From Grimontia kaedaensis (GTDB lineage Bacteria; Pseudomonadota; Gammaproteobacteria; Enterobacterales; Vibrionaceae), in the NCBI RefSeq assembly GCF_023746615.1, contig NZ_CP082275.1:868001-932000 (forward strand): a stretch of 64,000 bases of DNA, in the 5' to 3' direction. Positions 39,737 through 50,036 of the stretch are shown piece by piece. The notes beneath the pieces are model-generated. The model saw only the letters and a list, made by a program, of their open reading frames with translations. It was not told the origin of the DNA and did no database searches. Numbering within the stretch: the stretch's first letter is position 1; each line of letters begins with the position of its first letter. A program made the position numbers and the translations under genes.

Positions 39737-40817
39737 TATTCTTATCCCCTTGGCTGGTAAAAATACGTTTAAAACCAACCAAGCAAACTCATTTCCAAAA
39801 ATCCTAAACGATGTCGGCGGCAAACTTCTCGTGGAAAGGGCAGCAGAGTCATTCGTAAAACTAGGTTTTTCCAAGAAGCTAGTTGTCGCACTACCAAAAG
39901 AAGAGTCAGAAAAGTATCGGCTCAATAAAGTTTTGAGCCTGCTTAGTCCCGATCTGGAGCTTTGCAATATTAATGGTAACACGCAAGGCGCTGTTTGTTC
40001 TGCTCTGCTGGCGATCGAAAATCTGATTTTGGATAAACCACTGATTATATCAAGCTTTGATCAGGTGTTAGATTTTGACCTAAACCCATATGTTCAACGT
40101 TTTCTTGATGATGGTGTTGACGCCGGGGTATTAACCTTTGATGCCATCCACCCTAAATGGTCTTATGTTAATTTTGATGAAAATTTCAACGTATTCCAGG
40201 CCGCGGAAAAAACACCAATTAGCCGGCATGCGGTAGCCGGCTTCTATTTTTTCAAGTCTGCTTCTAGCTTTATAGAAGCTGCAAAAGAAATGATAAGAAA
40301 AGATGAAAAAACTAACGATCTATTTTTTATAGCGCCGGTATTAAACGAGATAATTTTGAAAGAGGGAGTCGTTAAGGCAATTCCAATTGACAAAAACCGT
40401 TATTACCACATTAACGATGAGCATGCTTTAGAGAATTTCGAAGAGGCAATTGTATCTGAACATAGAACTTCACTTCAAAAAGTTAAAACGTTGACTGAAA
40501 GCTATGTAGCAGCATTCAATAGTAAAGACCTAGACAAGCTAGCAACATTTTTTGCGGAAGATTTCGTATTGACTGACCCTTCGGTCAAGGTTAACGGCAA
40601 AAACGATGTATTGGAATACATCCAAGGCATTTTTAATTCAGCGGATTCGCTGACCTTTAAAGCGGAGAACATCATAGTATCCAACGAATGTAAGAGTGTG
40701 ATTGAGTTTTCGTTGGGCATTAACGGAAGCAACTTAGTCGGTACAGATGTTATCCACTGGGATAATTCGGGTTTAATGAAAGTTATGGATGCTTACCTAT
40801 ATGAAAAAAATGACTAA
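39729..40817 (+). CDS. Nucleotidyltransferase fused to a SnoaL/NTF2-like domain
   Basis: The 362-residue protein has an N-terminal nucleotidyltransferase of about 245 residues (MINILIPLAGKN instead of the usual GxGxR loop; SFDQVLDFDLNPYV as metal site; HPKWSYVNFDENFNVFQAAEK) and a C-terminal domain of about 105 residues of the SnoaL/ketosteroid-isomerase type (VAAFNSKDLDKLATFFAEDFVLTDPSVKVNGKNDVLEYI). The N-terminal half is paralogous to the enzyme at 41139-41891. The loop GKNTFKTNQ lacks the conserved arginine, so its activity may be altered. I know no named function for this fusion. Confidence 0.75.
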   Translation: MINILIPLAGKNTFKTNQANSFPKILNDVGGKLLVERAAESFVKLGFSKKLVVALPKEESEKYRLNKVLSLLSPDLELCNINGNTQGAVCSALLAIENLILDKPLIISSFDQVLDFDLNPYVQRFLDDGVDAGVLTFDAIHPKWSYVNFDENFNVFQAAEKTPISRHAVAGFYFFKSASSFIEAAKEMIRKDEKTNDLFFIAPVLNEIILKEGVVKAIPIDKNRYYHINDEHALENFEEAIVSEHRTSLQKVKTLTESYVAAFNSKDLDKLATFFAEDFVLTDPSVKVNGKNDVLEYIQGIFNSADSLTFKAENIIVSNECKSVIEFSLGINGSNLVGTDVIHWDNSGLMKVMDAYLYEKND

Positions 40818-41139
40818 TCACAAGCTTGAAGACTTTGTTCGTGGTTGGTTCGTTGGTGGCTTTGAGCCAACCCTCTACAAAACTACCGATGTTGAAGTTG
40901 CAATACAGCAGTTTAAAAAGGGCGACAAAGAAGCTTCTCACTGCCATAAAATAGCGACAGAAATTACTGCAATTGTTAAAGGTAAGGCTCGTATGAAAGA
41001 CCTCATCCTTACTGAAGGTGAGTTAGTTTCAATCGAACCGGGTACGTATACCGATTTCGAAGCACTGGAAGATACCACTACGGTAGTGGTAAAACTGCCG
41101 GGCGCTCTAAATGACAAATATCTCGAGGAGACTGAATAG
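40810..41139 (+). CDS. Small cupin-domain protein
   Basis: The 109-residue protein is a single cupin barrel: GDKEASHCHKIATEITAIVKG gives metal ligands H44, H46 and E51, and a second cupin motif follows at VSIEPGTYTDFEAL. I start it at the ATG that overlaps the stop of the previous gene (ATGA); an ATG nine bases upstream is also possible. It ends in an overlap with the next nucleotidyltransferase. It could bind or isomerise a sugar or acid intermediate of the cassette. Confidence 0.75.
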   Translation: MTNHKLEDFVRGWFVGGFEPTLYKTTDVEVAIQQFKKGDKEASHCHKIATEITAIVKGKARMKDLILTEGELVSIEPGTYTDFEALEDTTTVVVKLPGALNDKYLEETE

Positions 41140-41891
41140 TGCTTAACATTGTCGTGCCGATGGCAGGCCGAGGAAGCCGCTTTGCAAAGGAAGGATACAA
41201 TCTTCCTAAACCGTTGATTGATGTGAATGGTAAACACATGATCGAGTTGGTCATCAATAACTTAAGACCACAGCAAGATCACAAATTTATATTTGTTTGC
41301 CAAGAACAGCATATTGAAGAATTCAAGCTCGAAGACGTGTTTGCTAGCATTTGTGACGATTTTGAAGTTGTTGGTATCAATGGTATCACTGAAGGTGCGG
41401 CAGTAACCGTATTAAAAGCGCGGGAGTTTTTTGAAAGCGACGAACCGCTGATGATAGCAAACTCTGATCAGTGGGTAGACATGGATATTAATGACTACAT
41501 CACTGACATGGTTGACCGCGACCTAGATGGAACTATGTTAACAATGAAAGCAGATGACCCTAAATGGTCTTACGCAAAAGTTGGAAGTGATGGCCTAGTT
41601 ACAGAGGTAGTGGAAAAGGTCGTCGTTTCCGATGAGGCAACAGTTGGAATATACAATTTTCGCAGTGGTAAGGAATTCTGTCAGCTAGCAGATGAGATGA
41701 TTCGTCAGGATATCCGCAGTAATGGCGAGTTTTATGTGGCACCCGTCTATACGTACCTTGCCCAAAAAGGTGGTAAGATAGGGGTATTCAATATAGGGGA
41801 AGAGGCTAATGGCATGTATGGGTTAGGAATTCCATCTGATCTTGAACTATTCCTGAGCCTGGATGTGTCTATAAAGGCAACAAACTTTTAG
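41139..41891 (+). CDS. Nucleotidyltransferase family protein
   Basis: The 250-residue enzyme has VVPMAGRGSRFAKEGYNLPKPLIDV, the pyrophosphorylase G-x-G-x-R loop with the catalytic lysine, and NSDQWVDMD as the metal site. Shared segments (DPKWSYAKV, EFYVAPVYTYL) tie it to the SnoaL-fused paralogue. Probably it activates a sugar or sugar-like phosphate with a nucleotide. It starts with GTG after a GAGGAG ribosome-binding site and overlaps the cupin stop codon. Confidence 0.85.
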   Translation: MLNIVVPMAGRGSRFAKEGYNLPKPLIDVNGKHMIELVINNLRPQQDHKFIFVCQEQHIEEFKLEDVFASICDDFEVVGINGITEGAAVTVLKAREFFESDEPLMIANSDQWVDMDINDYITDMVDRDLDGTMLTMKADDPKWSYAKVGSDGLVTEVVEKVVVSDEATVGIYNFRSGKEFCQLADEMIRQDIRSNGEFYVAPVYTYLAQKGGKIGVFNIGEEANGMYGLGIPSDLELFLSLDVSIKATNF

Positions 41892-42941
<1,050 letters not shown>

Positions 42942-42962
42942 TCGCCTGCGATTAAATTGATT

Positions 42963-42993
42963 AAAAAATGGCGCACAGTGTGCGTCATTTTTG
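42963..42993 (+). terminator. Hairpin with T run between gmd and rmd
   Basis: The stem AAAATGGCGCAC / GTGCGTCATTTT (one G-T pair) with an AGT loop is followed by T residues. It may end or attenuate the operon unless RfaH suppresses it. Confidence 0.7.
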
Positions 42994-43110
42994 TTATTGA
43001 AAAATGAATAAGATAGCGTTTAGGGTAAACCAAGTGAACTATGACGGTATGTATCTCCAGCCGTATATAGACTTTGCCTGAATGCAAAAGGGGATAAGGT
43101 TTCTAATAGT

Positions 43111-44001
43111 ATGAAGAAAGAAAAAGTATTGCTTACTGGCGTGGATGGTTTTACAGGTAAGTATGTTAAAAAGGCACTACTGGAAAAAGGCTATGAGGTA
43201 ATTGGTCTTGTCCACAATAACCCCAGTATAGATGAGGTTCGATGTGACATTACAGACAAAGAAGCACTTCAGCGTTGTCTAAAGCAGGTTAAGCCAAGTG
43301 CCATTATCCACCTAGCAGCGCTTTCTTTTGTTGGTCATAGTGATGAAAAAGCATTCTATGATGTAAATGTGTTCGGTGCTACTAACATTCTTGAAGCCGT
43401 GCACTCTTTAGAATTAGACCTAAATAAAATTATTGTTGCTAGCAGTGCAAATATCTACGGTAATCCTGAAAACGTTACCCGAATTGACGAAAGAGTGCAG
43501 CCATCGCCTGTTAATCACTACGCGATGAGCAAGCTCGCTATGGAATTTATGGTAAAGAATTGGTTTGAAAAGTTACCAATTATCATTACTCGCCCTTTCA
43601 ATTACACAGGGTCAGGTCAGGATAATAAATTCCTTATCCCTAAAATTGTCTCGCACTTTAAAGAGAATAAAAAAACGATCGAATTGGGCAACATCGATGT
43701 CTCGAGAGATTTCAGTGACGTAAGAGATATCGCAAATGCTTATGTCGCATTGTTAGAGTCTGACGCTAATTCGGAAATTGTAAACTTGTGCTCTGGGAGT
43801 GTTTACTCTTTGAAAGAAATGATCAGTAATATTGGAAAGCTTGCTGGGTATGAGATTAAGATTAAAGTTAATCCAGCGTTCGTTCGTAATAACGAGATCA
43901 AAGTGCTGGGCGGAGATAATACAAAGCTGACCAAGCTTACTGGCTTTAGACCATCTTACTCCATCGAACAGACACTGAAAGATATGCTCAATGCAAACTA
44001 A
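43111..44001 (+). CDS. rmd: GDP-4-keto-6-deoxy-D-mannose reductase (GDP-D-rhamnose synthase)
   Basis: The 296-residue reductase opens with LLTGVDGFTGKYVKKAL and has ASSANIYGNPE, NHYAMSKLAMEF (YxxxK) and RPFNYTGSGQDNKFLIPKI, close in layout to Rmd of the P. aeruginosa A-band locus (RPFNHIGPGQ, IDVSRDFLDV versus IDVSRDFSDV). It likely yields GDP-D-rhamnose; a GDP-6-deoxytalose-forming enzyme cannot be excluded. It overlaps the next glycosyltransferase by 11 bases. Confidence 0.85.
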   Translation: MKKEKVLLTGVDGFTGKYVKKALLEKGYEVIGLVHNNPSIDEVRCDITDKEALQRCLKQVKPSAIIHLAALSFVGHSDEKAFYDVNVFGATNILEAVHSLELDLNKIIVASSANIYGNPENVTRIDERVQPSPVNHYAMSKLAMEFMVKNWFEKLPIIITRPFNYTGSGQDNKFLIPKIVSHFKENKKTIELGNIDVSRDFSDVRDIANAYVALLESDANSEIVNLCSGSVYSLKEMISNIGKLAGYEIKIKVNPAFVRNNEIKVLGGDNTKLTKLTGFRPSYSIEQTLKDMLNAN

Positions 44002-45172
44002 AATTCTTATTAATGTGAATTCAATCCGAGCACCGTTAACGGGAATTGGGTACTACACACTCAACATTGCGAAGGCGTTGCTAGATAAAGATGTTGATGT
44101 TGTCGCGGTCAAAAATGGCACCTTTTTGGATAAAACTGCACTGCTAGCGATGATCGACACTTTTTCAAGACCGGAAAGTAAGCTGGGAGAGCAGGGAAAG
44201 TTAAAAGCGCTTATTATTCGCTTGCTCCAGAAACTTCCTGGGGTTTATAAGATTAAGAAAATACTGGTTGAGAAGAAGGCAAAGCGTGTACTTAATAAGC
44301 TCAGCAAGCAAAAATATGTATATTTTGAGCCTAGCTTTATTCCATTACGGTATTCTGGCCAAACAATAACTACCGTTCACGACTTATCATTTATTAGCCA
44401 CCCTGAGTTCCATCCTAAAAGTCGGGTAGAGTTCTTAACGAGTGAAATGGGTCAAACGATTGCCACTTCTGACCACATAGTGGTCGATTCAGATTTTATT
44501 TTAGAAGAAATGCATTCAAAATTTCCCAGCAGCGTGAACAAGTCAAGCACGCTTTATTTAGGCGTCGAACCTGCTTTTAGGCGTTATTCTAAGGACGATG
44601 TTGATAGCGTTCTGGAGCATTTCAAACTATCACACAAAAATTTCATTCTAAGTGTAGCAACATTAGAGCCTAGGAAAAATTTAGCTAGATTGGTTGAAGC
44701 CTATTCAAAATTACCAGCGGCTGTCCGTCAAGACATTCCATTAGTGTTAGCTGGCGGGCAAGGCTGGAAAATGCAGGAATTGCTTTCATCCGCCCAAGAG
44801 CTTGTAGCAGCGAATCAGATAGTGTTTACGGGTTACCTTGCTGACCAGGAACTGAAATACCTATACTCTGCGGCTCGCTTGTTCGCCTACCCTTCGCTTT
44901 ACGAAGGTTTTGGGTTACCCATTGTCGAAGCTATGGCATCTGGAACCCCCGTTTTAACCTCAAGTATTGGGGCCACTGCTGAAGTTGCTGGTCCAAATGC
45001 GGTGTTAGTCAACCCTTATAATGTTGACGACATTTATAAAGGTTTGAATAAAGCGATATCCGATACAGCTCAATCTGAAGCGTTGGCTTGCAACGCTTTC
45101 AAGTACGTTAAAATGTATGATTGGAATACAACGGCAGATCGACTTCTGGGCATCGTCAAAGAGCTGGCCTAG
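43991..45172 (+). CDS. Glycosyltransferase family 4, A-band (WbpX/WbpY)-like
   Basis: The 393-residue protein begins with the GIGYYTLNI motif seen in mannosyl- and D-rhamnosyltransferases, then TTVHDLSFISHPEFHP. The C-terminal donor domain has LSVATLEPRKNLARLVEAY and YPSLYEGFGLPIVEAMASGTPVL (E-x7-E). Overlap with rmd supports a role in polymerising GDP-D-rhamnose. It converges on the minus-strand glycosyltransferase 13 bases away, with no clear terminator between. Confidence 0.85.
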   Translation: MQTKILINVNSIRAPLTGIGYYTLNIAKALLDKDVDVVAVKNGTFLDKTALLAMIDTFSRPESKLGEQGKLKALIIRLLQKLPGVYKIKKILVEKKAKRVLNKLSKQKYVYFEPSFIPLRYSGQTITTVHDLSFISHPEFHPKSRVEFLTSEMGQTIATSDHIVVDSDFILEEMHSKFPSSVNKSSTLYLGVEPAFRRYSKDDVDSVLEHFKLSHKNFILSVATLEPRKNLARLVEAYSKLPAAVRQDIPLVLAGGQGWKMQELLSSAQELVAANQIVFTGYLADQELKYLYSAARLFAYPSLYEGFGLPIVEAMASGTPVLTSSIGATAEVAGPNAVLVNPYNVDDIYKGLNKAISDTAQSEALACNAFKYVKMYDWNTTADRLLGIVKELA

Positions 45173-45185
45173 AGCAACACTAACT

Positions 45186-46283
45186 CTAAACCAGACTCTG
45201 ATACAGTTTTATGTAGTTGTCTGTATACCGCTTCGAAGTGAAATATTCTTCGAAGCGCTGCCTTGCGCTACTGCCTAGTCGATCTGTTAAGTCTTTATCT
45301 TTGTGAAGAAGACACATTGCTTCGGAAAGAGCATGTGGATTGGCTGCCTCTACGGTAATTCCCGTCACATCATGCATGTTGACAAACGACGAGCCAGTTC
45401 CGATATCACAGCTAATTATTGGTTTAGAAAACAGTTGTGCCTCAACCAAAGATATGCCGAAAGCCTCTGAGCGAAGATGAGATGGGAAAACAAAAGCTTT
45501 TGAAAGGCGGTGAAGAGCCACCTTATCATCTTCGTCAATAAACCCGACCATTTTAACGTTGGCTAGGTTATTCTCTTGAATATACTGCTTGAGAGCTCCT
45601 TTTTCTGGGCCATCGCCTGCAATCACAACAGGCAAGCCGCTAATCTTTGCAGCCTCAAGTAAGTACTGAAGACCTTTGTAGTAGCGCAATACGCCAACAA
45701 ACAAAAAGAAGCCCTCACCAACAGTTGCGCGCCATTCTTCCAACTTTTCTTGTGTAACTTCTGGGTAGGTTGACTCATCAATACCTAGTGGAATAACGTC
45801 GACTTTCTCCGAAAACTGTTGCAGGTTAATGCTGCTGGCAGCATATTGCGGAGAGCTAGCAACAATGCGGCCCACTTTACTTAGAAAGATAAGCTCAAGC
45901 GGGCGATAAATAAGCTTTAGCAGCTTCTGCTTAACGATATCAGACTGGTAACTTACCAATGTCGGCTTCTTTGCCGCAAATAAGCTCAACAGATCGCCTG
46001 TTGGCCAAGGATACTGGTAGTGGATAACGTCATGTTCCTGAGATAGGGTACGAAACTTATTGATAAGTTTGAGAGAAAAGCCGTTCGAAGACACTTCCCA
46101 TTGTTTTTTAACAACAATAATCCGAGTGCCTTCAAATTCGTATTCTTTATCTTCGTCTCCGAGGGTCAAGATCGTATTTTTATATCCGTTATCAGTACTG
46201 CCTTTACAAATATAACGGATCGCTTGCTCAAGTCCGCCCTTGGTTTCCGGGTAGCAAGTCCTGTAGACGTGTAGAATTTTCAT
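45186..46283 (-). CDS. Glycosyltransferase family 4, WbpZ-like
   Basis: The 365-residue protein starts MKILHVYRTCYPETKGGLEQ, which resembles WbpZ of the P. aeruginosa A-band locus. It has FVGVLRYYKGLQYLLEAA and FPSHLRSEAFGISLVEAQ, the latter being the GT4 E-x7-E motif. WbpZ is thought to add the first D-rhamnose to the primer sugar. It overlaps by one base with the WbpM-like gene upstream on the same strand, opposite to the rest of the locus. Confidence 0.85.
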   Translation of the reverse strand: MKILHVYRTCYPETKGGLEQAIRYICKGSTDNGYKNTILTLGDEDKEYEFEGTRIIVVKKQWEVSSNGFSLKLINKFRTLSQEHDVIHYQYPWPTGDLLSLFAAKKPTLVSYQSDIVKQKLLKLIYRPLELIFLSKVGRIVASSPQYAASSINLQQFSEKVDVIPLGIDESTYPEVTQEKLEEWRATVGEGFFLFVGVLRYYKGLQYLLEAAKISGLPVVIAGDGPEKGALKQYIQENNLANVKMVGFIDEDDKVALHRLSKAFVFPSHLRSEAFGISLVEAQLFSKPIISCDIGTGSSFVNMHDVTGITVEAANPHALSEAMCLLHKDKDLTDRLGSSARQRFEEYFTSKRYTDNYIKLYQSLV

Positions 46284-48166
46284 TAATTACTCTTGGATTT
46301 TAGGGACGTTGGTTTATAGCCAGTTGGTGCAGTAAGTAGGATAGTCTTGATACATTCCACATCGAAATTATGACAACAAACGTCCAGCTTTTCGAGTAAC
46401 ATATGCATCTCTTCCCAAGATAGCTTGTCTTCACTAGCACTCATTATTTTAGCGTGGCTAGTACCTTCTACATTCTCACCAATCAAAAGCTCTTCAAACA
46501 ACTTCTCTCCGGGTCTTAACCCAGTGAAGCGAATTTCGACATCTCCCTCATCGGATTGACCATCATAGAACTCCTTCATACCCATGAGATTTATCATTCT
46601 TTTCGCTAAATCGACGATCTTTACTGGCTCACCCATATCAAGCACGAAAACTTGACCTTTGTGTCCCATGGCACCAGCCTGAATAACTAGTTGCGCAGCC
46701 TCAGGGATAAGCATGAAGTATCGGATAATATCCGGATGAGTAACGGTGACCGGACCTCCCTCGCGTATCTGCTTTTTAAATAGAGGCACAACAGATCCCG
46801 AAGAGCCTAATACGTTCCCGAAACGAACCATAGTAAAACAAGTCGATGTTCCTTTGTCGGCAAGAGCTTGGAGAACTAACTCGGCCATTCGTTTGCTTGC
46901 GCCCATGATATTGGTAGGGCGAACGGCTTTATCGGTCGAAATCAAGGTGAAATTTTTAACGCCGGCCTCTATCGCCGCATTAGCACAATGGAGGGTACCA
47001 AATACGTTATTGCGAATTCCTTCAATGATATTGTCCTCTACTAGAGGGACATGCTTATAAGCAGCTGAATGGTAGACCGTATCAATGGCGTTGTTGACCA
47101 TCAATTTTGTCATTCTGTTTTCTTTTTGCACCGAGCCCAGAGCTGCCACTATCTCAAGGTTAATACTCTGGCGTTGAGCGAGAGAAGTCAGTTCTTGATG
47201 GATCGAGTACAGGTTGTACTCGTTAAGCTCTAAAAGAACAAGCTTAGCGGGAGATTGAGATATGATTTGGCGGCAGAGCTCTGAACCAATGGAGCCACCA
47301 GCCCCGGTAACTAAGATATTTTTCCCAGTTATGTTTTTTCCAAGAAGTTCAAAATCAGGTTCGACTGCCTGACGGCCGAGTAAATCAGCAATGTCTAGGT
47401 CACGAACTTCCGTAGCCAGTGCTTTACCTGCAGCAATGTCTTCTACGGAAGGCACAGATTGTACCTCTATCGGCCAAGTTGAGAGTTTGTCGAGAAGTCT
47501 TAACCTATCACCCTTTTTAATATTGTTTATTGCCAGGAGCAATTTGACTGGTTGATAGAGTGATTTTAATCGTGCGAATTCCTCTGCATGATGAATTCTA
47601 ACTCCGGTGATTATCTGTCCACTTTTTTTTGGATCGTCATCGAGGAATACGACTGGGTGGTATTCGTCGCCCTGGATCAGTGCATAAGCGAGATCACGGC
47701 CAGTGCTACCCGCTCCATATATGAACACATTAGGCTTCTGGCGACGATAGTAGTGATAATAGACAGTTCTAATGATAATCCGTGGTGCTCCCAGCATAAT
47801 CATAGCGAGGCCGGAGTAGATAAAAGGCACACTTCGTGGAATAAATGCTTGCAGGAAAAAACCACTGAGAGCAAGGGTAATTGAAGACAATACGACTGCA
47901 ATAAACATATTGCCAATCGCTGGCATCATCATATAGCGAAGTATGGCTCGATACATGCCCAACTTCACAAAGCAAAAGATAGTGACACCACCTGTGATAA
48001 CTAGACACGCAATTTCCTCTGGGCCAAAGGGAATGTTGAATGTATCCAGACGTAAAGCCATTGCGAAGTACAAAGAGAAAGTAACGGCTAAGAGGTCATA
48101 TATAATGCTGATAATTCGCTTGTTTTTTCGCTGCGCACTCAGAAGCAACTGAATTGGTGTAAACAT
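46283..48166 (-). CDS. Membrane nucleotide-sugar 4,6-dehydratase, WbpM/FlaA1-like
   Basis: The 627-residue protein has four N-terminal membrane spans, a CoA-binding-like Rossmann fold (IYGAGSTGRDLAYAL), and a C-terminal dehydratase domain with TGAGGSIGSELCRQ, the TDKAVRPTNIMGASKRMAE catalytic segment (Met replacing the usual Tyr, as in WbpM) and FTGLRPGEKLFEELL. WbpM converts UDP-GlcNAc to the 4-keto-6-deoxy sugar on the way to UDP-QuiNAc or UDP-FucNAc. It is divergent from the WbpV-like gene that would use its product. Confidence 0.93.
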   Translation of the reverse strand: MFTPIQLLLSAQRKNKRIISIIYDLLAVTFSLYFAMALRLDTFNIPFGPEEIACLVITGGVTIFCFVKLGMYRAILRYMMMPAIGNMFIAVVLSSITLALSGFFLQAFIPRSVPFIYSGLAMIMLGAPRIIIRTVYYHYYRRQKPNVFIYGAGSTGRDLAYALIQGDEYHPVVFLDDDPKKSGQIITGVRIHHAEEFARLKSLYQPVKLLLAINNIKKGDRLRLLDKLSTWPIEVQSVPSVEDIAAGKALATEVRDLDIADLLGRQAVEPDFELLGKNITGKNILVTGAGGSIGSELCRQIISQSPAKLVLLELNEYNLYSIHQELTSLAQRQSINLEIVAALGSVQKENRMTKLMVNNAIDTVYHSAAYKHVPLVEDNIIEGIRNNVFGTLHCANAAIEAGVKNFTLISTDKAVRPTNIMGASKRMAELVLQALADKGTSTCFTMVRFGNVLGSSGSVVPLFKKQIREGGPVTVTHPDIIRYFMLIPEAAQLVIQAGAMGHKGQVFVLDMGEPVKIVDLAKRMINLMGMKEFYDGQSDEGDVEIRFTGLRPGEKLFEELLIGENVEGTSHAKIMSASEDKLSWEEMHMLLEKLDVCCHNFDVECIKTILLTAPTGYKPTSLKSKSN

Positions 48167-48313
48167 TGGGTGTTGTAGTTCTCGTTATAATTTTAAAATA
48201 AATTGTTGATGTAGCAGCAAGCTAAGTATGCAGACATTTTAGGGATGTTTGATGCTGGCCGCTACCGTCTCATGCTAGAATCGTGCGTTTTAAGACCTAG
48301 AGTAAGTGAAACG

Positions 48314-49261
48314 GTGAACTTTTTTGTGACTGGTGGCAGTGGCTTTGTAGGAAGACGGGTTGTTGAAGCTGGAATATCCTTGGGGTGGCAGTGCACATAC
48401 CAGTCGCGCAGCGCAACTAAAAATCTAGAGTCGCAGTTTGTTTCTTCGATTGATGGCGATACAGACTGGTCTTCTGCTTTAACAGGTGTAGATGTGGTTG
48501 TTCATTGCGCCGCTCGTGTTCACCAAATGACAGAACCCCAAAGCCCTGAAGATGTTTTGACTTCTTATCGTGAAGTTAACACCTTAGGCACATTAAACCT
48601 TGCTCGGCAGGCCGCTCAAAGCGGCGTTAAGCGTTTTGTTTTTATCAGCTCCATTAAAGTCAATGGAGAGAAAACCGAAAAAGGTGAAGCTTTCGAGCCC
48701 ACACTGGGGGAAACACCACTAGATCCCTACGGCTTGAGTAAATATGAAGCAGAAATTGGTTTGAAAAAAGTGGCTGCTGAAACAGGGATGGAAGTCGTTA
48801 TCATAAGGCCACCTCTGGTTTATGGCCCTGGCGTTAAAGCCAACTTCGAATCCATGATGAAGCTCATGCTCAAAGGCATTCCGCTCCCATTTGGCGCAAT
48901 CAATAACCAACGTAGCTTGGTTTATATAGACAACCTCGTCTCACTCATTTTGACTTGTTGCGAGCACCCAAATGCAGCCAACAGAACATTCCTGGTGTCG
49001 GATAACGATGATGTCTCGACAACAAAACTCATGCAGCAGATTGCCGATAGTATGGCCAGACCTTCTCGGCTTGTTCCAATACCGCAGAGCATGATTGAAG
49101 TAGGCGCTAAAGTGTTGGGGAAATCCCACTTGTCTGATCGCCTCTGTGGCAACCTTCAATTAGACGTTACCGAAACATTAAACACTTTGTCCTGGAAACC
49201 TCCTGTTTCGTTTGAGGAAGGTATTCAGGAAACTGTCAGTGCATTTTTGTCGGATAAATGA
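48314..49261 (+). CDS. NAD-dependent 4-epimerase/reductase, WbpV-like
   Basis: The enzyme has FFVTGGSGFVGRRVVEAG, SSIKVNGE, and YGLSKYEAE, an extended short-chain dehydrogenase. Homologues (WbpV, WreQ and relatives) reduce the keto sugar made by WbpM to UDP-QuiNAc or UDP-FucNAc. The frame is open from 48245 but the first 23 residues look unlike homologues, so I start at the GTG at 48314 (315 residues); an ATG at 48272 is the alternative. The neighbour downstream is the initiating transferase, as in wbpV-wbpL. Confidence 0.82.
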   Translation: MNFFVTGGSGFVGRRVVEAGISLGWQCTYQSRSATKNLESQFVSSIDGDTDWSSALTGVDVVVHCAARVHQMTEPQSPEDVLTSYREVNTLGTLNLARQAAQSGVKRFVFISSIKVNGEKTEKGEAFEPTLGETPLDPYGLSKYEAEIGLKKVAAETGMEVVIIRPPLVYGPGVKANFESMMKLMLKGIPLPFGAINNQRSLVYIDNLVSLILTCCEHPNAANRTFLVSDNDDVSTTKLMQQIADSMARPSRLVPIPQSMIEVGAKVLGKSHLSDRLCGNLQLDVTETLNTLSWKPPVSFEEGIQETVSAFLSDK

Positions 49262-49269
49262 AGTAATCT

Positions 49270-49833
49270 ATGAGAAAAATGATGTTAAGACTCTTTGACT
49301 TTTTCTTTGCCCTAATGGGGCTTCTTTTCCTTTGGCCAGTGCTTCTTATCGTTACAGTGATTGGCTACTTTGATACAGGTTCTCCTATCTTTAGGCAAAC
49401 GCGCGTAGGCAAAAATCAAAAACCATTTACCCTGATAAAATTCCGGACCATGGCACCGGACACCGCATCAGTAGCGACGCATCTCGCCAGTGCATCGTCA
49501 GTTACAAAACTAGGGGCTTTCTTGAGAAAAACCAAGTTAGACGAATTGCCCCAACTTATTAATGTGGTCAAGGGGGAGATGAGCTTAGTTGGTCCTCGCC
49601 CTTGTCTTTTTAACCAAGAAGAGCTTATCGCCGAGCGTGATTCAAGAGGGGTCTTTGACGTTTTACCTGGAATTACCGGCTTGGCGCAGGTAAACGAAAT
49701 TGATATGTCGACACCTAAATTGCTTGCCGAATGGGATCAAAAGATGATTCAAACGCTGACGGTGAAGCTTTACTTTACTTACATTATTCAAACAGCAACT
49801 GGTGGCGGTGCAGGCGACAGAATCAAAAACTAG
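49270..49833 (+). CDS. Initiating sugar-phosphate transferase (PglC/WbpL-like monotopic type)
   Basis: The 187-residue protein has one N-terminal re-entrant hydrophobic helix (FDFFFALMGLLFLWPVLLIVTVIGYF) and the catalytic core of the bacterial sugar transferase family: GSPIFRQTRVGKNQKPFTLIKFRTM, TKLDELPQLINVVKGEMSLVGPRP and PGITGLAQV. It transfers a sugar-1-phosphate, probably QuiNAc or FucNAc given its neighbours, to undecaprenyl phosphate. This would be the first step of chain assembly for the ABC-exported glycan. Confidence 0.92.
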   Translation: MRKMMLRLFDFFFALMGLLFLWPVLLIVTVIGYFDTGSPIFRQTRVGKNQKPFTLIKFRTMAPDTASVATHLASASSVTKLGAFLRKTKLDELPQLINVVKGEMSLVGPRPCLFNQEELIAERDSRGVFDVLPGITGLAQVNEIDMSTPKLLAEWDQKMIQTLTVKLYFTYIIQTATGGGAGDRIKN

Positions 49834-49848
49834 TCAAATGCTCTACAG

Positions 49849-49873
49849 AAGCGCTCCTTATTGGAGCGCTTTA
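49849..49873 (+). terminator. Probable terminator at the end of the polysaccharide locus
   Basis: The stem AAGCGCTCC / GGAGCGCTT with a short loop lies 16 bases after the sugar transferase; the T run is weak. Confidence 0.6.
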
Positions 49874-50036
49874 TCAATGTACCCATCGAATATTCCTATC
49901 TGCTCGAACCTCTTTTGAAACTGCCTCTTTATTTCAATCGAATCTACCGACTCCTCCCCGAAGCGAAATACCGCCGTTTTACTCGAACCCAGGATGGCGC
50001 AAACTGATTTAAATCCGCTCATTGCAGAGATAAACC

